From Lates calcarifer (Eukaryota > Chordata > Actinopteri > Centropomidae): a stretch of DNA of 64,000 bases. The position numbers were made by a program, and so were the translations under genes. Shown one piece after another: positions 43,416 through 57,858 of the stretch. The stretch is from positions 23,433,173 through 23,497,172 of the forward strand of contig NC_066853.1 of assembly GCF_001640805.2 (NCBI RefSeq). Direction: 5' to 3'. Position 1 is the stretch's first letter, and every line of letters begins with the position of its first letter. Below the pieces are notes generated by a model, which was given only the letters and a program-made list of their open reading frames with translations, was not told where the DNA came from and ran no database searches.

Positions 43416-44766
43416 ATATTATTACTATAGTGCATTATTATTTTATTGTACAACAATGACTTTGCCTCATTTTGGTGACGACCCCTCCCTGCTGGAGCTC
43501 CCTTCTGACACCACCTCACTGGTTTGGGCTGATGACTCACCCTGCAGGGAGACTGAGTGAGAGACTGAGACTTTTTGGCTGTTTGGACTGAACTTGACTC
43601 GCTCTTGCCGACACGGTCTGGAGTATCAAAAATGTACCTGGAACCCACTTGAAAGATTGTCTGAACTAAAAGAAAATGTATTCGTTGTAGCTTCATAATG
43701 GACACACTGTTTATACACAGTTGATGACGTAGGTTTACTTGAAGAAAGCAATGCACTGTACATATGGTTTGTATTTGTCACTCTGTAAGGATTAATTTAA
43801 GATGGAAATCTTTGTAGTGTTGCAGAAAAAAAGACCACCTCTGAATTGAGACTTGTTTCAGTTTCCTCTTTTCTTTGTTGCACTATGATGAAGCACCAGT
43901 GGGGGGCAGTCTTGTAGTGGTTATTAAGTAGTCGCTACTAGCAAACAGGGAAGATGAAAGAGGTGAAATGAGGGAAATGGCTCTATTATTATCATGCTAC
44001 TTTTAGAGACAACCTACATTAGATCATTAGAATAATGCAGAATAGGGCAGATAATATCTAGAACAGTGCCACCGGTGCACCACAGCACAACCTCTTTTGC
44101 TCCTATCCTCAGATAAACCTGTCTCTAACCCTCTGTTTCTCACAGACACAACAAGCTATGTCCCAATTATCCCAATTATGTCCCTATGTTTAAAACTGAC
44201 AATGTCTAAACTTTTGGTGGCAATTAAAAAGCCTGAAGCAGGTTATTATTTCAGTTACTGGTAATATTTTGTTGTGGCAGGGATTTAAGGTTATGCAAAA
44301 GACCCCCTGAGGGATCATAGGCGTCATTTAAAGACCCATCAGATGAGATTATCACACTCTGATTTGACATAAGGGACCAGCAGACAACAGCAATGATTCA
44401 CTGAAGAGTTTCTTGTCTCTTGTATGAGGATCAAACAAACAAACAGAAGACAGGGGGTGACAGCAGGTGGCAGCTTCAGGTTTTCTGTTCCTCTAAGGCA
44501 ACGCTATTCTGCGCTGTTCTCTCCTCTGTGTCGCCCAGCCCTGCCTCCCTCTCTCTCTCTCTCTCACACACACACATTTACACACAAACATCAGCAGCCT
44601 GCAGGCTGTCACTTCCACAAGTCACCGCAATGACAGCTCGTCACTGCAACATAAGCAACAATAACATCCAGAGGGAAACATACACATATAGATTTTATGA
44701 TGTACATGTATTGACAGGGTAATAGCTCTGATAGTCCCAAAGGCGTCTGTAAGGGTTTGGGTTGCT

Positions 44767-44795
<29 letters not shown>
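44767..44795. repeat. (GT)n microsatellite
   Basis: About 14 uninterrupted units. Confidence 0.95.
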
Positions 44796-44798
<3 letters not shown>

Positions 44799-45049
44799 GA
44801 TTTCTTTTTCCTCTTTCAGTCAGGCATTTTCAGTTTAGCACACTAGTAAACAAATCTTTGTGGATTAAAGGGTCTCAGCATTGTTACTACATTGATTTTT
44901 AGGCTCAGCCTACTTTCTGGTGCGTATATGCATTGACTTTTAAAGGTGAATTTAAGAGACACTTTGCTCCTGTCAAGGAGGCTTAGTTTACAGTTTTCAC
45001 CCCATTTGTAGGTTCTCATGATTTTTTTTACACTGATCAACAGAAAAAA

Positions 45050-45560
45050 ACACTTTGATATCAAAGTGCTCAAAGTTAATCACAAATAAAAATAATACAT
45101 TTTCTTTCATTCTTTGTCAACATACTATGTAGTTTTCAAGCCCTGTCAGGTTGCACAGGCATCAAATAAAGAGTTTTTTTCTTTTTTTTATATTGCCACA
45201 AATTCTCAATAGATCTGGACTCTGACGTAGCCACTCCAGGATATTAACATTGTTTATTTGAAACCATTCCTGTGGAGCTTTTATTGTATGCTTAGGGTCT
45301 AAACATGATGTTTAGTCTGTTAGCCACAAAGCTTGATGATGGTCCCATCAGACTCTAGAACCTTCCTCCAGATGTCATGTGAGTGCAATTGTCTGTGCCA
45401 CTCTCCCACAAAGTTGCAGTTGAAGCAGCTGACCAGCTGTTGTTGTATGCACACAGTTTTTTTTTTTTTTCAATCTCAGGCAGGCTGAAGTTTAGAACTC
45501 CTCCAGAGTTGTCATTAGTCTCTTGGGTGTGTCTTTTCCCAGTCTTTTTGCAAGGTCAGT
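45050..45560 (-). repeat. dispersed repeat of unknown class
   Basis: Contains GGACTCTGACGTAGCCACTC, CAGGATATTAACATTG, AAACCATTCCTGTGGAGCTT and GCTTAGGGTCTA in order, a succession I know from a widespread fish element (probably a DNA-transposon fossil). Boundaries and class are uncertain. Confidence 0.4.
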
Positions 45561-45589
45561 GGGTTTTTAGCTGTGCTCGCAGTGTGGCT

Positions 45590-45830
45590 CTAGGGATGGT
45601 AAAGTCTGTCTGTCTGTCAGTCCACCACTGGCCCAGACTGAAATGTCTCTACAGTACAAGATGGAATACCACGAAACAGCACTACCATGAGACTGACAAT
45701 TTTGGCTTTTAGTGAAACATCTTAACAGTTATAGATTGTAGCAAAATTCAGTACAGATACCCAGGGAGCCCAGAGGATGAACTTTAAAGACTTTGGTAAC
45801 TCCTTGACTTTTAACTCCTTGGTTTGTTTG
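45590..45830 (+). repeat. dispersed repeat family D, diverged copy
   Basis: GTCAGTCCACCACTGGCCCA, GACTGAAATGTCTC and GGGAGCCCAGAGGATGA mark the same common fish repeat as at 33310-33520. Confidence 0.4.
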
Positions 45831-46476
45831 TTTGTTTGTTTTGTTTACTGGCAGATTGGTTGCCATTTAATTTGGCTTTTCATTTAGTGTCTTCATCAGG
45901 TCAACATTTGAACTTGTCCAGTACTTAGGTTTATGATCAAATACCTGCAAAACTGATCCCCACGGCATTCCCATGAGCTTCAACCTTATTTTGTGTTGAG
46001 TCCTAATAACTACAGTATATGCTAGCTTCATCACCTTCATCATTTGATCACCTATTTGCAGTGTTACATTGTCTATCCAGTGGAGGTTTTGCCACAATAC
46101 TGACTCACTAAAAGTCTGTGATCCCCATTTTACAAATTATATGACTTCTCAGGCCATTTGGCTGCAGCAGTGCTAACAGCAAAAAAGCACATTAAACCCC
46201 CTTTGATTCATTAAACACCAAATCTTGGGTTGCGAATATATTTATACATACTATAAGCAGATGGGTTGAATATGCTCCTGGATAACTGTCTTTGCAGTAT
46301 GACTGTGTCCATAGAGAGATCAAATAAGTGGGAACTGCAGTGAAAAGACAAGACAGAGGGATCTCTGAGTCTCTCAGTCTCTCTCTGGACAGCTTGACAC
46401 AGATATGGACTTGTTGAAGCATTCAGAATCTTATTTCCTACACAACATGAACACCCAAATGAATAATTCATGTACA

Positions 46477-46479
<3 letters not shown>

Positions 46480-46523
<44 letters not shown>
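46480..46523. repeat. (CA)22 microsatellite
   Basis: First of three alternating-polarity CA/GT/CA tracts within 460 bp. Confidence 0.95.
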
Positions 46524-46524
<1 letters not shown>

Positions 46525-46654
46525 CCGTACACTGAACATTTCATTTATTATCAACCAGGAAGTTGAGGGGCATGCACTGCTATGTCTCCCGCAAGGAGCA
46601 GGAAAAATATGTGCAAGCTGTTCTGTTTTGTCCTCTTTCTTCATGCAACAACAG

Positions 46655-46655
<1 letters not shown>

Positions 46656-46691
<36 letters not shown>

Positions 46692-46700
46692 TGTGTGTGT
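46656..46700. repeat. (TG)n microsatellite, one interruption
   Basis: About 22 units, reverse complementary to the CA tract 132 bp upstream. Confidence 0.95.
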
Positions 46701-46891
46701 GAGAGAGTGAGATAGTGGGACAGAGAATGAAAGAGTTTTTCTCAGGAGAAAGAGTGAGTAAGAGTAAGCAGGGTGAGAATAAAAAGCAGATGTGATGCAT
46801 GGAGTGTCCACTGCACCGTGAAGCAGGATGTTTGTCATTAGTTTCCTCCTGTGGGAGTCGATGGTGAGGCCTGTGTCCTGCCTCAGGCCTC

Positions 46892-46936
46892 ACCACACAT
46901 ACACACAAACACGCACACACACACACACACACACAC
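46892..46936. repeat. (CA)n microsatellite, imperfect start
   Basis: Perfect CA from about 46913 to 46936, with imperfect units before. Confidence 0.9.
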
Positions 46937-47129
46937 CATTAACGAGTCTGGAAATGAGTCATTTCAAAACCCACCATCTCTCTCCCTTGCTCCATTCTTA
47001 CTCCCTTCCTTTCTGTCCGTGCTGTCTCCTCATTAAACCTCTTTTCATTAGGTTGAGATTTCATCACAGGGGGAGGGGGATCTATATACACTGCACTGGT
47101 AGTCAGTGAGATTCTTTTTCCACTAGATT

Positions 47130-47500
47130 CCATAAAAGTATCACCATTGTTAATATTGATAATATCTGGAGAAACCGCTGTAGATTGCTATTGATGAATT
47201 TATGAGAGCTGTTGAGCGAAGTCGCACATAGTGATGAGTGCACAGATATAACCCGCCTCTGCAGCTCTCCTCAGTTCTACAGAGCCTCCTTTCGCTCTTT
47301 GTTTTGATTTTCTGGCAGCTCTAATAAACCCAGTGTACACTACCTGTTCAGAAGCAAACAGAGTCAAAGTTAGCGACTAGCGTACTTAGACCCAAATATT
47401 TTTCTCACGAGTTAGTGGAGTTATGAAAAAGACCTTAAGGGGGAATAAATATTATAATAGTACATTTGTAACTAGAGACATGACCCTGAATAACACCAAT
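47130..47500 (+). repeat. dispersed repeat family C, copy
   Basis: Contains TGTTAATATTGATAATATC, CTGCAGCTCTCCTCAGTTCT, GCTCTTTGTTTTGATTTTCT and GAATAAATATTATAATAGTA, in the same order as the copies at 36820 and 50760 but diverged. Confidence 0.4.
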
Positions 47501-48234
47501 GTTCCTCTATGTCAACTTTATAAGATCATAACATGTAAAATGAATGTGATTTTTCAGCTTGTTGTGGAGTTCTGCCCCCATGTGTCCAAAAAGAAACAGC
47601 GCAGCTTTAAAGCTGTACGAACAGATTAAATGACTGCATAAAGTTCCTGATTCCATAAAGATCACTTGAGTCTGTCATGTCCCCGCAATGCTAAAAACAT
47701 AATTTGTGTGGAAAAGCTCACATGAACATTTGAAGGCATCAGTGAAGTCAAAGCCCCATTCAGTGTTTATATTAAACTTAATATCAACTCTGGAGTTCAG
47801 TGACAAGGAATCTCTTCCAGGCTGCAGTGTATATGGTCAGTCAGTCTCACTTATTACTGCTGGATTTGGCTGCTCTGTCCTGCTCTGACAGTGTCTGCCT
47901 GACAGTGTAGACAGTGCCACTGCAGTTGAGTTCAACTGGTCTTAAAGCCTTAACATGTGCGCACTGTAAATTGTCTGGATGTTGCACTGCCCTTGAAGCA
48001 TAGTTCCACCTTTTTCTTCTCATCAAATAACATGTAGAAAAGCAATGTTGGAAGCTTTCACAGCACAGGTGACACTACACTCCCTTGGGTCCTCAGTGAT
48101 ACAACTGCCAAGTTTGAAGTCAATCAGATGAGAGGTTGATGAAGAAACAGAAATAGACAAACAAAGATTCCTCCATTTCTTGTTGGACTGTACATAGAGT
48201 TAGCTAATTAAATTGAGGAAAGTGAAACAATGAA

Positions 48235-48400
48235 CAGTCAAAGAACCAAATATTTCCCTTGGGAGTCCGTAAGTTGTTAGAGACTAAAAAGTACTGGACT
48301 TACATTAATCAGGTGGCTAGAATAGAACTGTAAATGAATGCTAATGTTGCTGTTTCTGTTGGATGTGTACATAGCTGACTGTTTTTTAACACATTCAACC
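48235..48400 (+). repeat. dispersed repeat family C, fragment
   Basis: AACCAAATATTTCCCTTGGGA and AAATGAATGCTAATGTTGCT; the second string recurs exactly at 51297-51316 in the long copy. Confidence 0.45.
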
Positions 48401-50759
48401 TAACAACTTAAAAAGGCAGCTAATATGTCAGTGTTGTGTTTTCAGCAGGGTTTTTCACAAGAGCACACAGTGTCCAGCTGGATGAAAGAAGCAGTGTGCC
48501 TGAGTTTTTGTTTGTTTGTTTTGTAGTTTATTCTGATAGATATTGCCCGCCTGACAGAATGACCTACAATGTTTTATAGGTACTCTGTGGAAGAACGTGA
48601 ACATGTAAATAGTACTTTTTTTTTATTGCCAATGTCTGAAAAGATTGTAAAGTGACAAAAAAAAGAGCAATTCCTTGCCTTTCTCCGTTGCCCATAACAC
48701 CTCTAACACTGATTTCTATGTAAAGAACTCAGGTCGAGTTCTCAGGAAGTTTGCTCCAGAGTGCCTTGTGCCACAATAAATGTCTCTTTTTTGCACTGCT
48801 ACAGCACTGGCAGTTTACTATTGTTTACTATACGAAATGACCAGCCCCCAGGACAATACTCCAAACACAACACAAACTCCATGTAAAAATAAAAATAGAA
48901 AACTTTATCTCATGAAGCCTGTTCGGCCAAATGTGAATTGGAGCAATGTACTAGGGATTCATGGAGGGACTTTCATTTCTTCTTGAGCTGACTCTCCTGT
49001 TGGACAGGTGAGCTAACATTGCTGCAAAGCCTGTGAAATTTAATGTGAAACTGGTTTTAGCAGGTTAAGGCTTTTTAATATTATCTTGTCTGTTGAGGTC
49101 AAGTTACGACTACCTGGCTAATCTTTGCTTCTTTGCTCGGTAAAGTTATTTCCATGGTCAGACTGCGACTTGTGTACCCCTAGCAAGCACACCAAAGGGA
49201 ATGATAAAAACCCTCCATCCAGCTCAGTAGTATTGTTATAACATTAGAAAAAGTGACTGAAAATGTTTTAATGTGACAGCTGGTGCTTATGGAAAACCTG
49301 AGTTTACACATGGCTTTGCTGCCCCTAGTGGCCAAAAAAAATAAATAAATAAATAAAACAAAACAAACAAAAACAATGAATGCAGCTTTAAAACCAGTTC
49401 ATCTTCTCATTTTTTGTGTCTTCCAACTTAATCTGTTTTGTGGTAAAGTGAAAACCCAAACATGTCACTAAAGATTCTCTTCCAATCTTTACCAGTGTGA
49501 AGCTGTTGTTTGAGTCAGTCCACCTGATAGAGTCAGGCCTGATATGCAGGCCTGCATCAGCTGTGATGAATTACCAGACCTTCTCTGGGTCATGGTGATT
49601 GAGCAAATTATAATACACAGTCAAAACAATTATGGCAGTGTAGCAGGCCTGCGTCACTCAGGCTCTTACCAGGGCTGACAGTTATTATTAAGGACCAATC
49701 TGAAAGTCTATGTAAGAAATAATTTCATTTGATCAGGCCTGCCTGACAGACTCAAGATTACTAACAGCTTAATGATGCTATAATTTTGTTTCTGTATGGT
49801 TAAATGAAGGATAATATGCCTTAAATTAATATTGTAAGGTATTAAATCATTTTAATTCTCTTGATGCTGTATTTTTGGAAATCTAATCTATAGCTGCTTT
49901 CTCATCATAAAAAAAATGGTATGGCATTTTTGGCTCATCCTCCTTCCTTCACCTGCCTGGAATCTATTTAGCTCACAGCCTCTTTGCAAAGTAATAACAC
50001 AGCCTTTGAAGCAGAAGTACCACAGTGATGGGAATGTTTTCAAAGATCGGCACTGCTGATGAGCTTATTATAAGAACCACAACTTTCTCCGGTGTTCTCA
50101 TAAAGGCTTTGACCTTTTGATCTTTGTGTCAAAGACCAGTAGTGCATAATCTCAGAAGGCTTCTCATTACATTGTGTTTGTTTAATGTGCCATTCTCCTG
50201 AGCAGATCATAACGATGTTCTCACACAATCTGCAGGAGTCACTGGCTGCAGAGACACTTAACCTTGACAGAATTAATGAGATATTGGGTCAAAACAAGAG
50301 GCACTCCTTCCTGTCAACACCAACTAAAAAAAGAACAAACAGGCTTAAATGTTTGCCCGTCCACAAAGTAAATGTGCATCTTTCAGAGAGTGGATAGTCT
50401 TGCTTTCCTGTACACAAACAGCAGTCAAGAATCAACCTTTTACTAATGACTGTTACTATGGAAACGTAAGCCAAAGGCTAATTTACATCTGTGTTGCTGG
50501 TCTGGATGGATCACTGCGACAACAATCTTAAAAATACTATATAAATTGAAAACAACAATTAATAATAATTATAGTGTATATAAATAATAATGTAAATGAA
50601 GCTACAGAATAACATGTGGCTGAACTCATCCTTATTTTTTTTTTAAATTCTACATATCATCAAATCACTAATGAACATAAAAGTTGATGCAATGTAGAAG
50701 AGCTTTTTTCCCCTTAGACTACACTACCTCTATATAGGAAGACATTTGTCCATAGTTAT

Positions 50760-51370
50760 TCTTAGAGCTGCTCTAATTGGGATTTTTATGTTAACAATGG
50801 ATTAAATGTCAGCGTGTGATATGATAGGTGTTGTAAACTCACAGAGAATTATCACTCAGCTCTGCAGTTTGCCTCAGTTCTGTGCATTTTAGCCTTTTTC
50901 AGCTCGTTGTTTTGGTTTTCTGACTCACTGCTTTCCTTATTTCCAGCAGTACACAAAAAAGCTCTGACAAATCCATAATAGCAGCAAACAATCCAGATAT
51001 TTTTTTCAGAAGTTGGAGGAGGTCAAAACAGAGCTTCAAGGAGAGTAAATATTGGAGTAAATTTGTCAGGTGGCAAATTGCAAATCAAATTCAAATTAAT
51101 GATAATGATGTTTTGTATCTGCTAGTTGTTTAAACAAGCATTTTTTAAATTTATTTATTTTGTGCATGTTGGTTTTACAGGGCCATATGTCAAACATGAC
51201 ATGGCTTGTTTTTTAGATTTGCCAATGTGGTTAATGCAGTTTTAAAGCTGTTATAACTTTTGGCCACATGGCAAATGTGGCCAAAAACACCACTCTAAAT
51301 GAATGCTAATGTTGCTCTGTGTCAATACACAATTGCTTGCTAACAACTTTACCATAACAATGTTTACAGC
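50760..51370 (+). repeat. dispersed repeat family C, long copy
   Basis: Carries TTATGTTAACAATGGATTAA, CTCAGCTCTGCAGTTTGCCT, TTCAGCTCGTTGTTTTGGTT, AGAAGTTGGAGGAGGTCAAA and AAATGAATGCTAATGTTGCT. The most complete copy in the window. No coding frame of note. Confidence 0.5.
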
Positions 51371-54300
51371 ATGATCACAAAGGTAACAGATCCACCAACC
51401 GGCATCTCACTAATTAGCACATTTTATTTTGTTTGCTCAATCTGTAAAAAAATAAAATAAAATAAAAATAGCAGTTTCCCCTGTTCACTTGTCAATCTAA
51501 TCTCTCTAGCAAGAAGGAGAATAAGCACAATGATGCCCTATTGGTCATATTATGACCTGGTTTCCATGTTAGTTTAGGCATAAAAATAGTATTTTACATT
51601 AAACCTCTGCCTTGTATCATTTAGAATTCCAATCCAGAATTCCAATTCCAAAAACACACACTCTTCTCAGAAATACCTGACAGATGTGATGTCTCAGTTG
51701 AAATATAATGACACCCACTGCATGAGCTGTTCCTTTCACGAAAGAGTCTGATTAATGTGATACACGGGGGTGTGTGGACATGGTCACACATGTTACATCA
51801 AGCCAGGCGTAGTGAGTCTTACCCAGGTTTGAAAATACTTGGTCACAGCTTTGTTAGCGCCATGTGTGAGGCTTCATTAAGTAAGTGGGAAGCATCGCTC
51901 CTTCCTGCCAGATTTGCTTGGATCACTACTAATGAGCACAGTCATAGTTCACAGTCAAGCTGTAGAAAAGCTCACTGGACCAGCGTGTGCCCATGTAGTC
52001 ACATGTTGCAGCCCCTTTCTTTGATGGCAAATAAAGCACACGGCAAAAGATGTGGCTTTCAGCTGGCTGTTTAACACACCTGTCTAATGAACGACATATT
52101 GAGCTACACTGGTTAATTACACACTGAAGGAACCATCCCCTATAGGCTTGTTACCGTGACAACCATACACCAATGCAGGACCGTTTGAAGTAAGACAAAA
52201 ACACTTCATCCTTATTCTAGTCTGCCATTTGTGTGACTGAAGTCAGACCCTGTGACTGTCTGTTCTCCACTATGTCATATCTATGAGTACTTTACTGTGG
52301 CTCACACTGGTACATAGTGTACTGAGAGCTGATACATATGGGGAATGTGTCTCCTGTGGATGGATTAAATTCCTCTGATACCCCTGCAATGTTGCAACAG
52401 CTCTGTCAATCAATTTCTAAATAACATCACATCTGTATTTAAGTCTGGAGTACAAATAGGCTAATTGTGCATTAACTGCCATATGGTGTTGAGTAATTAT
52501 AAGCCACAGTTTCAATCTGTCTGGGCTGAAAATCTTGAACATCTTGAGTGATGAACATAATAACACCACATTATTTCATCAGTAGGTGATTAGCATTTTA
52601 TTAGCTCAAAATATGTTACACCATTGCCGAGCAGTTTAGTGAAAGAGTTTTATTACATTTCTGAGAAATTATCAAATTATCATGTGGTTATTACATTATC
52701 AGGTTTCATAAGGAACATCCTGCGTAGTTTAATTGACTTGTGTGTTGTGTGTGTTAAATGTACAGTAGGTACCTGCCATGAAGTACACACAGCCTGAAGG
52801 ACTGTGAACCTGAAATGAACCCCCCCTCCGTATTCTAACACATCAGCCAGGGCCAAATGTGTCATGTTGCAATAAGTGAAAATTTGTACTTAAACAAAAA
52901 CTGAGTTGGGATCGGTTTGTTTTGTCTGAATGATTAAGAGTCATCTATCAGGGTCTTGCAATGGTGATGACTGCAAAATAGACAAAATGGTAAAAACACA
53001 CCCACATGTCATAAGGAATAACATTTTACCCAAAGAAAGAAAGAAAAAAAATCATGTATAATTCAGATTACAGTGGTTATATCTTACCATTAGCAGCAGC
53101 TGCTCTCTTACAAGCCTTAAAATACACTTTTGGTTGGATGTTCCACCATTTTTGCAATTAGCAATTTTAAGACTAAAGCTTGACACTGATTTTGTTTGCA
53201 CTCTCTGTGTGATACTAGAATCCAAAGATAATACAACTGTTTTCACAGAGTGAATAATACTCCCATGCAAGGTGACAGAAATATTATAAATATATAAGAT
53301 ATTTTTAATCACTAAAAATGTAGAGATTTTATAATGAACAATGGGGTAAATGTAGGTTAAAACTTTAGCTCCTTTTCATATATGTGATTAATCACAGGGT
53401 CACTTCAGAGCTGTTCTGAAAGGTTGCTCCACCACTTATGTGTGAGTCACTTCATACATGTGTCTTCTATCCAAACAGTGTTATAGACATGTTTTTACCA
53501 ATATAGGAGTATGACACATCTAGGAAATTTAAATTTATAGTAGGGAGAATGTATCTTTATTTAGTAAAATGCTTCACTGTACTAAAACACACAGTCCATC
53601 CTGGTTAAAGATTTGAATTTGAATCAGTGAGTTGGAGCCAATCTATATTCTGTGACAGTTTCTCATTAACACCAAGTACATGTAACATTATCATCTTCCT
53701 AATTAGCACTAAGCAGGCAGCAGCCTTTAACAGTGAGCTGCTGATGTTGTTACCGGCTGTTTGGGGACTAACTGCATAACAACAGTATGTATGGTGGCTG
53801 AGTGGAGGTAGACTGTTTATGTGCTTTGAAGGCTCTGCAGTGCAGTTAATTATACTAATAAACAAGGGACGAGGAGTGTGTGCAGATGTGTGTGTTACTT
53901 TGTTCTGATTGGTGATTGAACTAAGTAGAGAAAGATGGAGAGCCAGGCTGAGAGAGTGAAGGAAGAGCAGAAGATGACACAGAGAACAAAGAACCTCTGC
54001 CACTCGCACACAGATTTATTCAGCTGAACTGGGCGCTGAAATTACAGAAACCAGAAACACAGCAACCTGCTCTGTTACTTGCATGTCAATTCCCCAATCA
54101 CATGTTTTCTTCCTCTTAATATTCTCCTTCAGAATTCTAGAGAATAATATTTATTACTCATAATTTTTGGAAGTTTGATTACATGAAAACATACAGATTT
54201 AAAGATGCACTAATCTTTTTTATATATAAATTAACAATGGATCAAATCATTAAGTTTAATCATGCAATCATAAGCATCTCTCGGTGAAAATTTTACAGGG

Positions 54301-55904
54301 TGATAATATAGAAGATTGTTAGTTTGATTGATAGTTGTTTCATTGCTCCAAAGACAGTTAGCGCAGCTTTAGACAAACCAAATATTAGTATGAAGTCCCT
54401 ACTGTTCCTTCATCTTCTTCTGTTGCATTAAGAAGAATTTATTTCATGGCAGTTGAACAACTATTACTATTTACATGGCATCATTAGCTAGATCTGTTCC
54501 TGTGCACAGCAAATTCATATATTTGAGTGAAAAGTTAATAAATCAACAGTTAAGCATCACAGCTCTCTCAAGATTTTCTTTTTAGTCCAGTATCTGAGGT
54601 GGATGTGGTGGCATTAGACCATATGACATTCTCAAAAATAAGCACGTTCTAAGAAATGTATAGTAGGATGTGTGAACCAATTGGAACCACAAGCTGCCGA
54701 TGGGCAAGAGTTAAGAGACAAAACCAGACATGAAACAAACAAAAACAATGAGTTATGAATGAGAATGAAGCCATGTACAGTCGATGAGCAAGTTCAGTGT
54801 CAGCAATGTAACAATATGATGCCATCATATCGATATGTACATATTTAAATCAGAATAATTTTAACAAAGAATTGAATGTAAATCATTAAATGTTGAGATG
54901 ATCAGTATTGGTGATCAAAGATCCTGATCAGCTGAACCCTTGTATAGATGCAGCTGTTTGCGTGAGCCGATACATCAGAGCATCATCCACCTCACTGCCA
55001 CTGCACAGATCTCTGTCTGATTCTCCAAATGGCTGCCCTCATCTGTAGGGACAGAAAATTGATCAGCCCCAGTGATGCTGTACATGGTGCTTGTGCTTTG
55101 GAGGCTAACACAAATGACCTGAATGACAACTCTGTGTGAGACGAGAATGGAGGGCAGAGAGATGAGAGAAAGAGTCTGAATGTGTGAACGGATATTAAAT
55201 CCTCCTTATTAAACTATTGTTACTGTCACTGTTGTTTAATCTTTTGTTGTACTTCGATCTGTCGCGTGTGTCTATGTGGCAGCGGAAAGAGATGCAGTAG
55301 ACGATGAAACAGCCATGAAAGAAGTGAATTATGACTCCACTCAGGGTGTTAATAAAGAGAATGACAAATCAGAACAGTAATCGTGAAGGGTGGATGTCTT
55401 AAAATGACAGGTTGCATGAAACACAATTTCACTCGTTATCTTCCTGCCTCCAGAGAGAAGCTTACATCAGAGAAAGAGCAACAAGTCCTCCAGTCTACAA
55501 TGACTAAACCAGATACTGCCTCCCAGAATGACACCCATGGGTATTTTCTGATCTGGCACTGCTGTGGTTGACACTATGGAAACGTGGCCATTTTTATAAG
55601 TGACTCATATCTGTGATGTCTCTACTCAGATCTTATGAACATGGGTGAGGATAGGACACAAACTGAGAACTTTGTAGCACTGTCGTCACCATTAGTTCCA
55701 GTACAACTCCCACATTACTTTAGCCGGTGGAGTCAACCAGCAGTAAGATCCTGTCCACCTCTGCTGCCCTCTCATCTCGACTGGGCAATTCGCCCCTCCA
55801 AATTAAAGGACAGAATACAAAAGAATGAAACATATAAGTATTTTCTCATATGACACCATGACCTGCAACCCCTGCAGACTATGTCACTCTGCAGTAATAA
55901 CAGT

Positions 55905-55928
55905 AAAAAAAAAAAAAAAAAAAAAAAA
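55905..55928. repeat. poly(A) run
   Basis: About 24 consecutive A in gene-poor DNA. It could be a retroposon tail but nothing recognisable precedes it. Confidence 0.8.
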
Positions 55929-57768
55929 GATGAAAGGATGTTGAGGGATACAAATATCATGAGGTTTAAACTGACAATGAACAACCTTTTTATTCTGAGA
56001 TCTGATCAGGCTTTTACTGAAATGAATTCACTTACATTCACTAACATTATCTTTGGGCACAAAGTTGCAAAAGTAACATATATCCCATCAGCCATTGCAC
56101 TCTATAGCACAAAATGTAGCAGGGCAGATACCTACACACATTTTGCCAACATTTATACTAACCTCAATTTCTTAATTCTTATGTTTGTGGAGCCACTGCA
56201 GCTGGTGCTATAGTACTGTACACTGTTAATTGCTGAAATGTTTTATGTGTGTCAGTGTTGTGTAACATCATGTATGCTATCATTGATATTGGGTGTCTGC
56301 CATGTTTCTGACAGCAGATTCTTTACTCTCTCACTTTCTTCAGATTTGACCTTCCAGGCAGGTACTTGCAGTATTTTGAGCAGGTTAAAGTGCACATCTG
56401 TCTTTTTTCCACTCTTTTGAACTACAGAATTCAGAGTAACCTGGGAAAAGAAATGTTGCTTTTGAGTTCTTTATCACCATAAATAAAATTCTGTTCACCT
56501 CCATTGCATTGTGGTGGTGGTGGTGGAATAAGTCTCAGAAGACTTATTCCACGCATGGCAAGATACCACAAGGAGAATGAGGGGAAAAAAGGATTTTCAC
56601 TGGTGGAATGATCCTTTAAAGCCACCTTTGAAGTCCACTGTGGGTGTCTGTTTGGCATTCAAAAGATAGAGTTTGGATGGTGATTTGTTGAATGTACAGG
56701 TAATGAATGGAGTGCAGCAGTGACAGCACCTTCAAAGTGAATCTTAGGGAACACACATCCTCTAGCTTCATTCCCTGTAGAGTGTAGGTATAACTAAAAC
56801 TTCTCCTTCAACAATCAAACAGTATCCCCAACTGATTTCAGTATTTCTCCACCACTAATAAGAACAGGCAGTGTCCTACCTTCACCTCCCCAGTTACAGA
56901 AAAGTCAAAAGCTTTAGTCTTAAAGGCAAAGCATTGAAACTGTGACATAAATCTGTCCAACCTCACACATGCCTGACATATACACATCAATGGTGACCTG
57001 CAACTGGCCCTGACATGTTTCTTTTGATTCTGTCTAAACAGCAGAGAAAAGAAGTCAGCTTCTTGTCCAGCATCATTGCTTTGTATCTTCGGTAAAAAAA
57101 AAACTTCAAACAAGCTTTCTTTAGATGAGAGCAAGTGTCAAGACTATTGCTTGACATTAACTACTACCTAACTGTGTTAGGTGTTGTCAGCATGTTACTT
57201 CAGATGAAACAGCTGAAGTTGTAGTTGAAATACAAATGCTGACAGAAGGTGAATTGTGTCAGTTGAAGTAGAAGTCTGGTTCCAGTAAAGTCCATAAGCT
57301 GACAGACGACATTGGTTTAAGTTTTAGCAGTGGAAGGAGCTGATGTACATTGAATAAGAACAGTGGGAGTCATGTGAGTTAGAAGAGCTAAAGAAGTTCT
57401 GGTGCTGGTGAAGACCTGACACCTAAAATGGTTAGAGGTGTCAGTCAAAGTGTATGCATGCTTATGAAATGTAAGTCAGAGATGAATGCAGTTGATTTGA
57501 CATGTAAATGGTAAAAGCAGTTGAAGTGGAAGCTCTTAGTAGTATGTATGTAATGCATGTGCATATGTTAGTATGTAATGCATGGTTTTTGTCCTAAATG
57601 TCTTATAAAATATGTTTATGGCACCTTAGGCTGTTGGAGCATGCAAGTGGGTTATCATATAGTCACTCATACAAATACTATGACACACTACAGTTTTGTG
57701 TGTTTTCCTCAATGAAACACAATCACTTTTAGTGTGGAGTGTGGTGACATCAAGCCCTTGGTGTAAGT

Positions 57769-57769
<1 letters not shown>

Positions 57770-57855
<86 letters not shown>
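57770..57855. repeat. (GT)43, longest microsatellite in the window
   Basis: Uninterrupted GT tract of 86 bp. Confidence 0.97.

Positions 57856-57858
<3 letters not shown>

Noticed and set aside
43250..43756. 168-aa minus-strand frame downstream of kcne4
   Set aside because: Composition looks random and it overlaps the possible kcne4 3' UTR and repeat-like sequence. No domain recognised.
46468..46932. 154-aa minus-strand frame
   Set aside because: It is largely the translation of two microsatellites (VCVCVC and THTHTH runs).
50185..50397. 70-aa frame containing LAAETLNLDRINEILGQ, slightly like the C-terminal helix of FtsH/AFG3-type proteases, preceded by a CAG acceptor-like site
   Set aside because: Only about 20 residues are suggestive, no other protease exon is nearby, and the rest is low-information. 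Chance resemblance is more likely; a tblastn with m-AAA protease tails would settle it.
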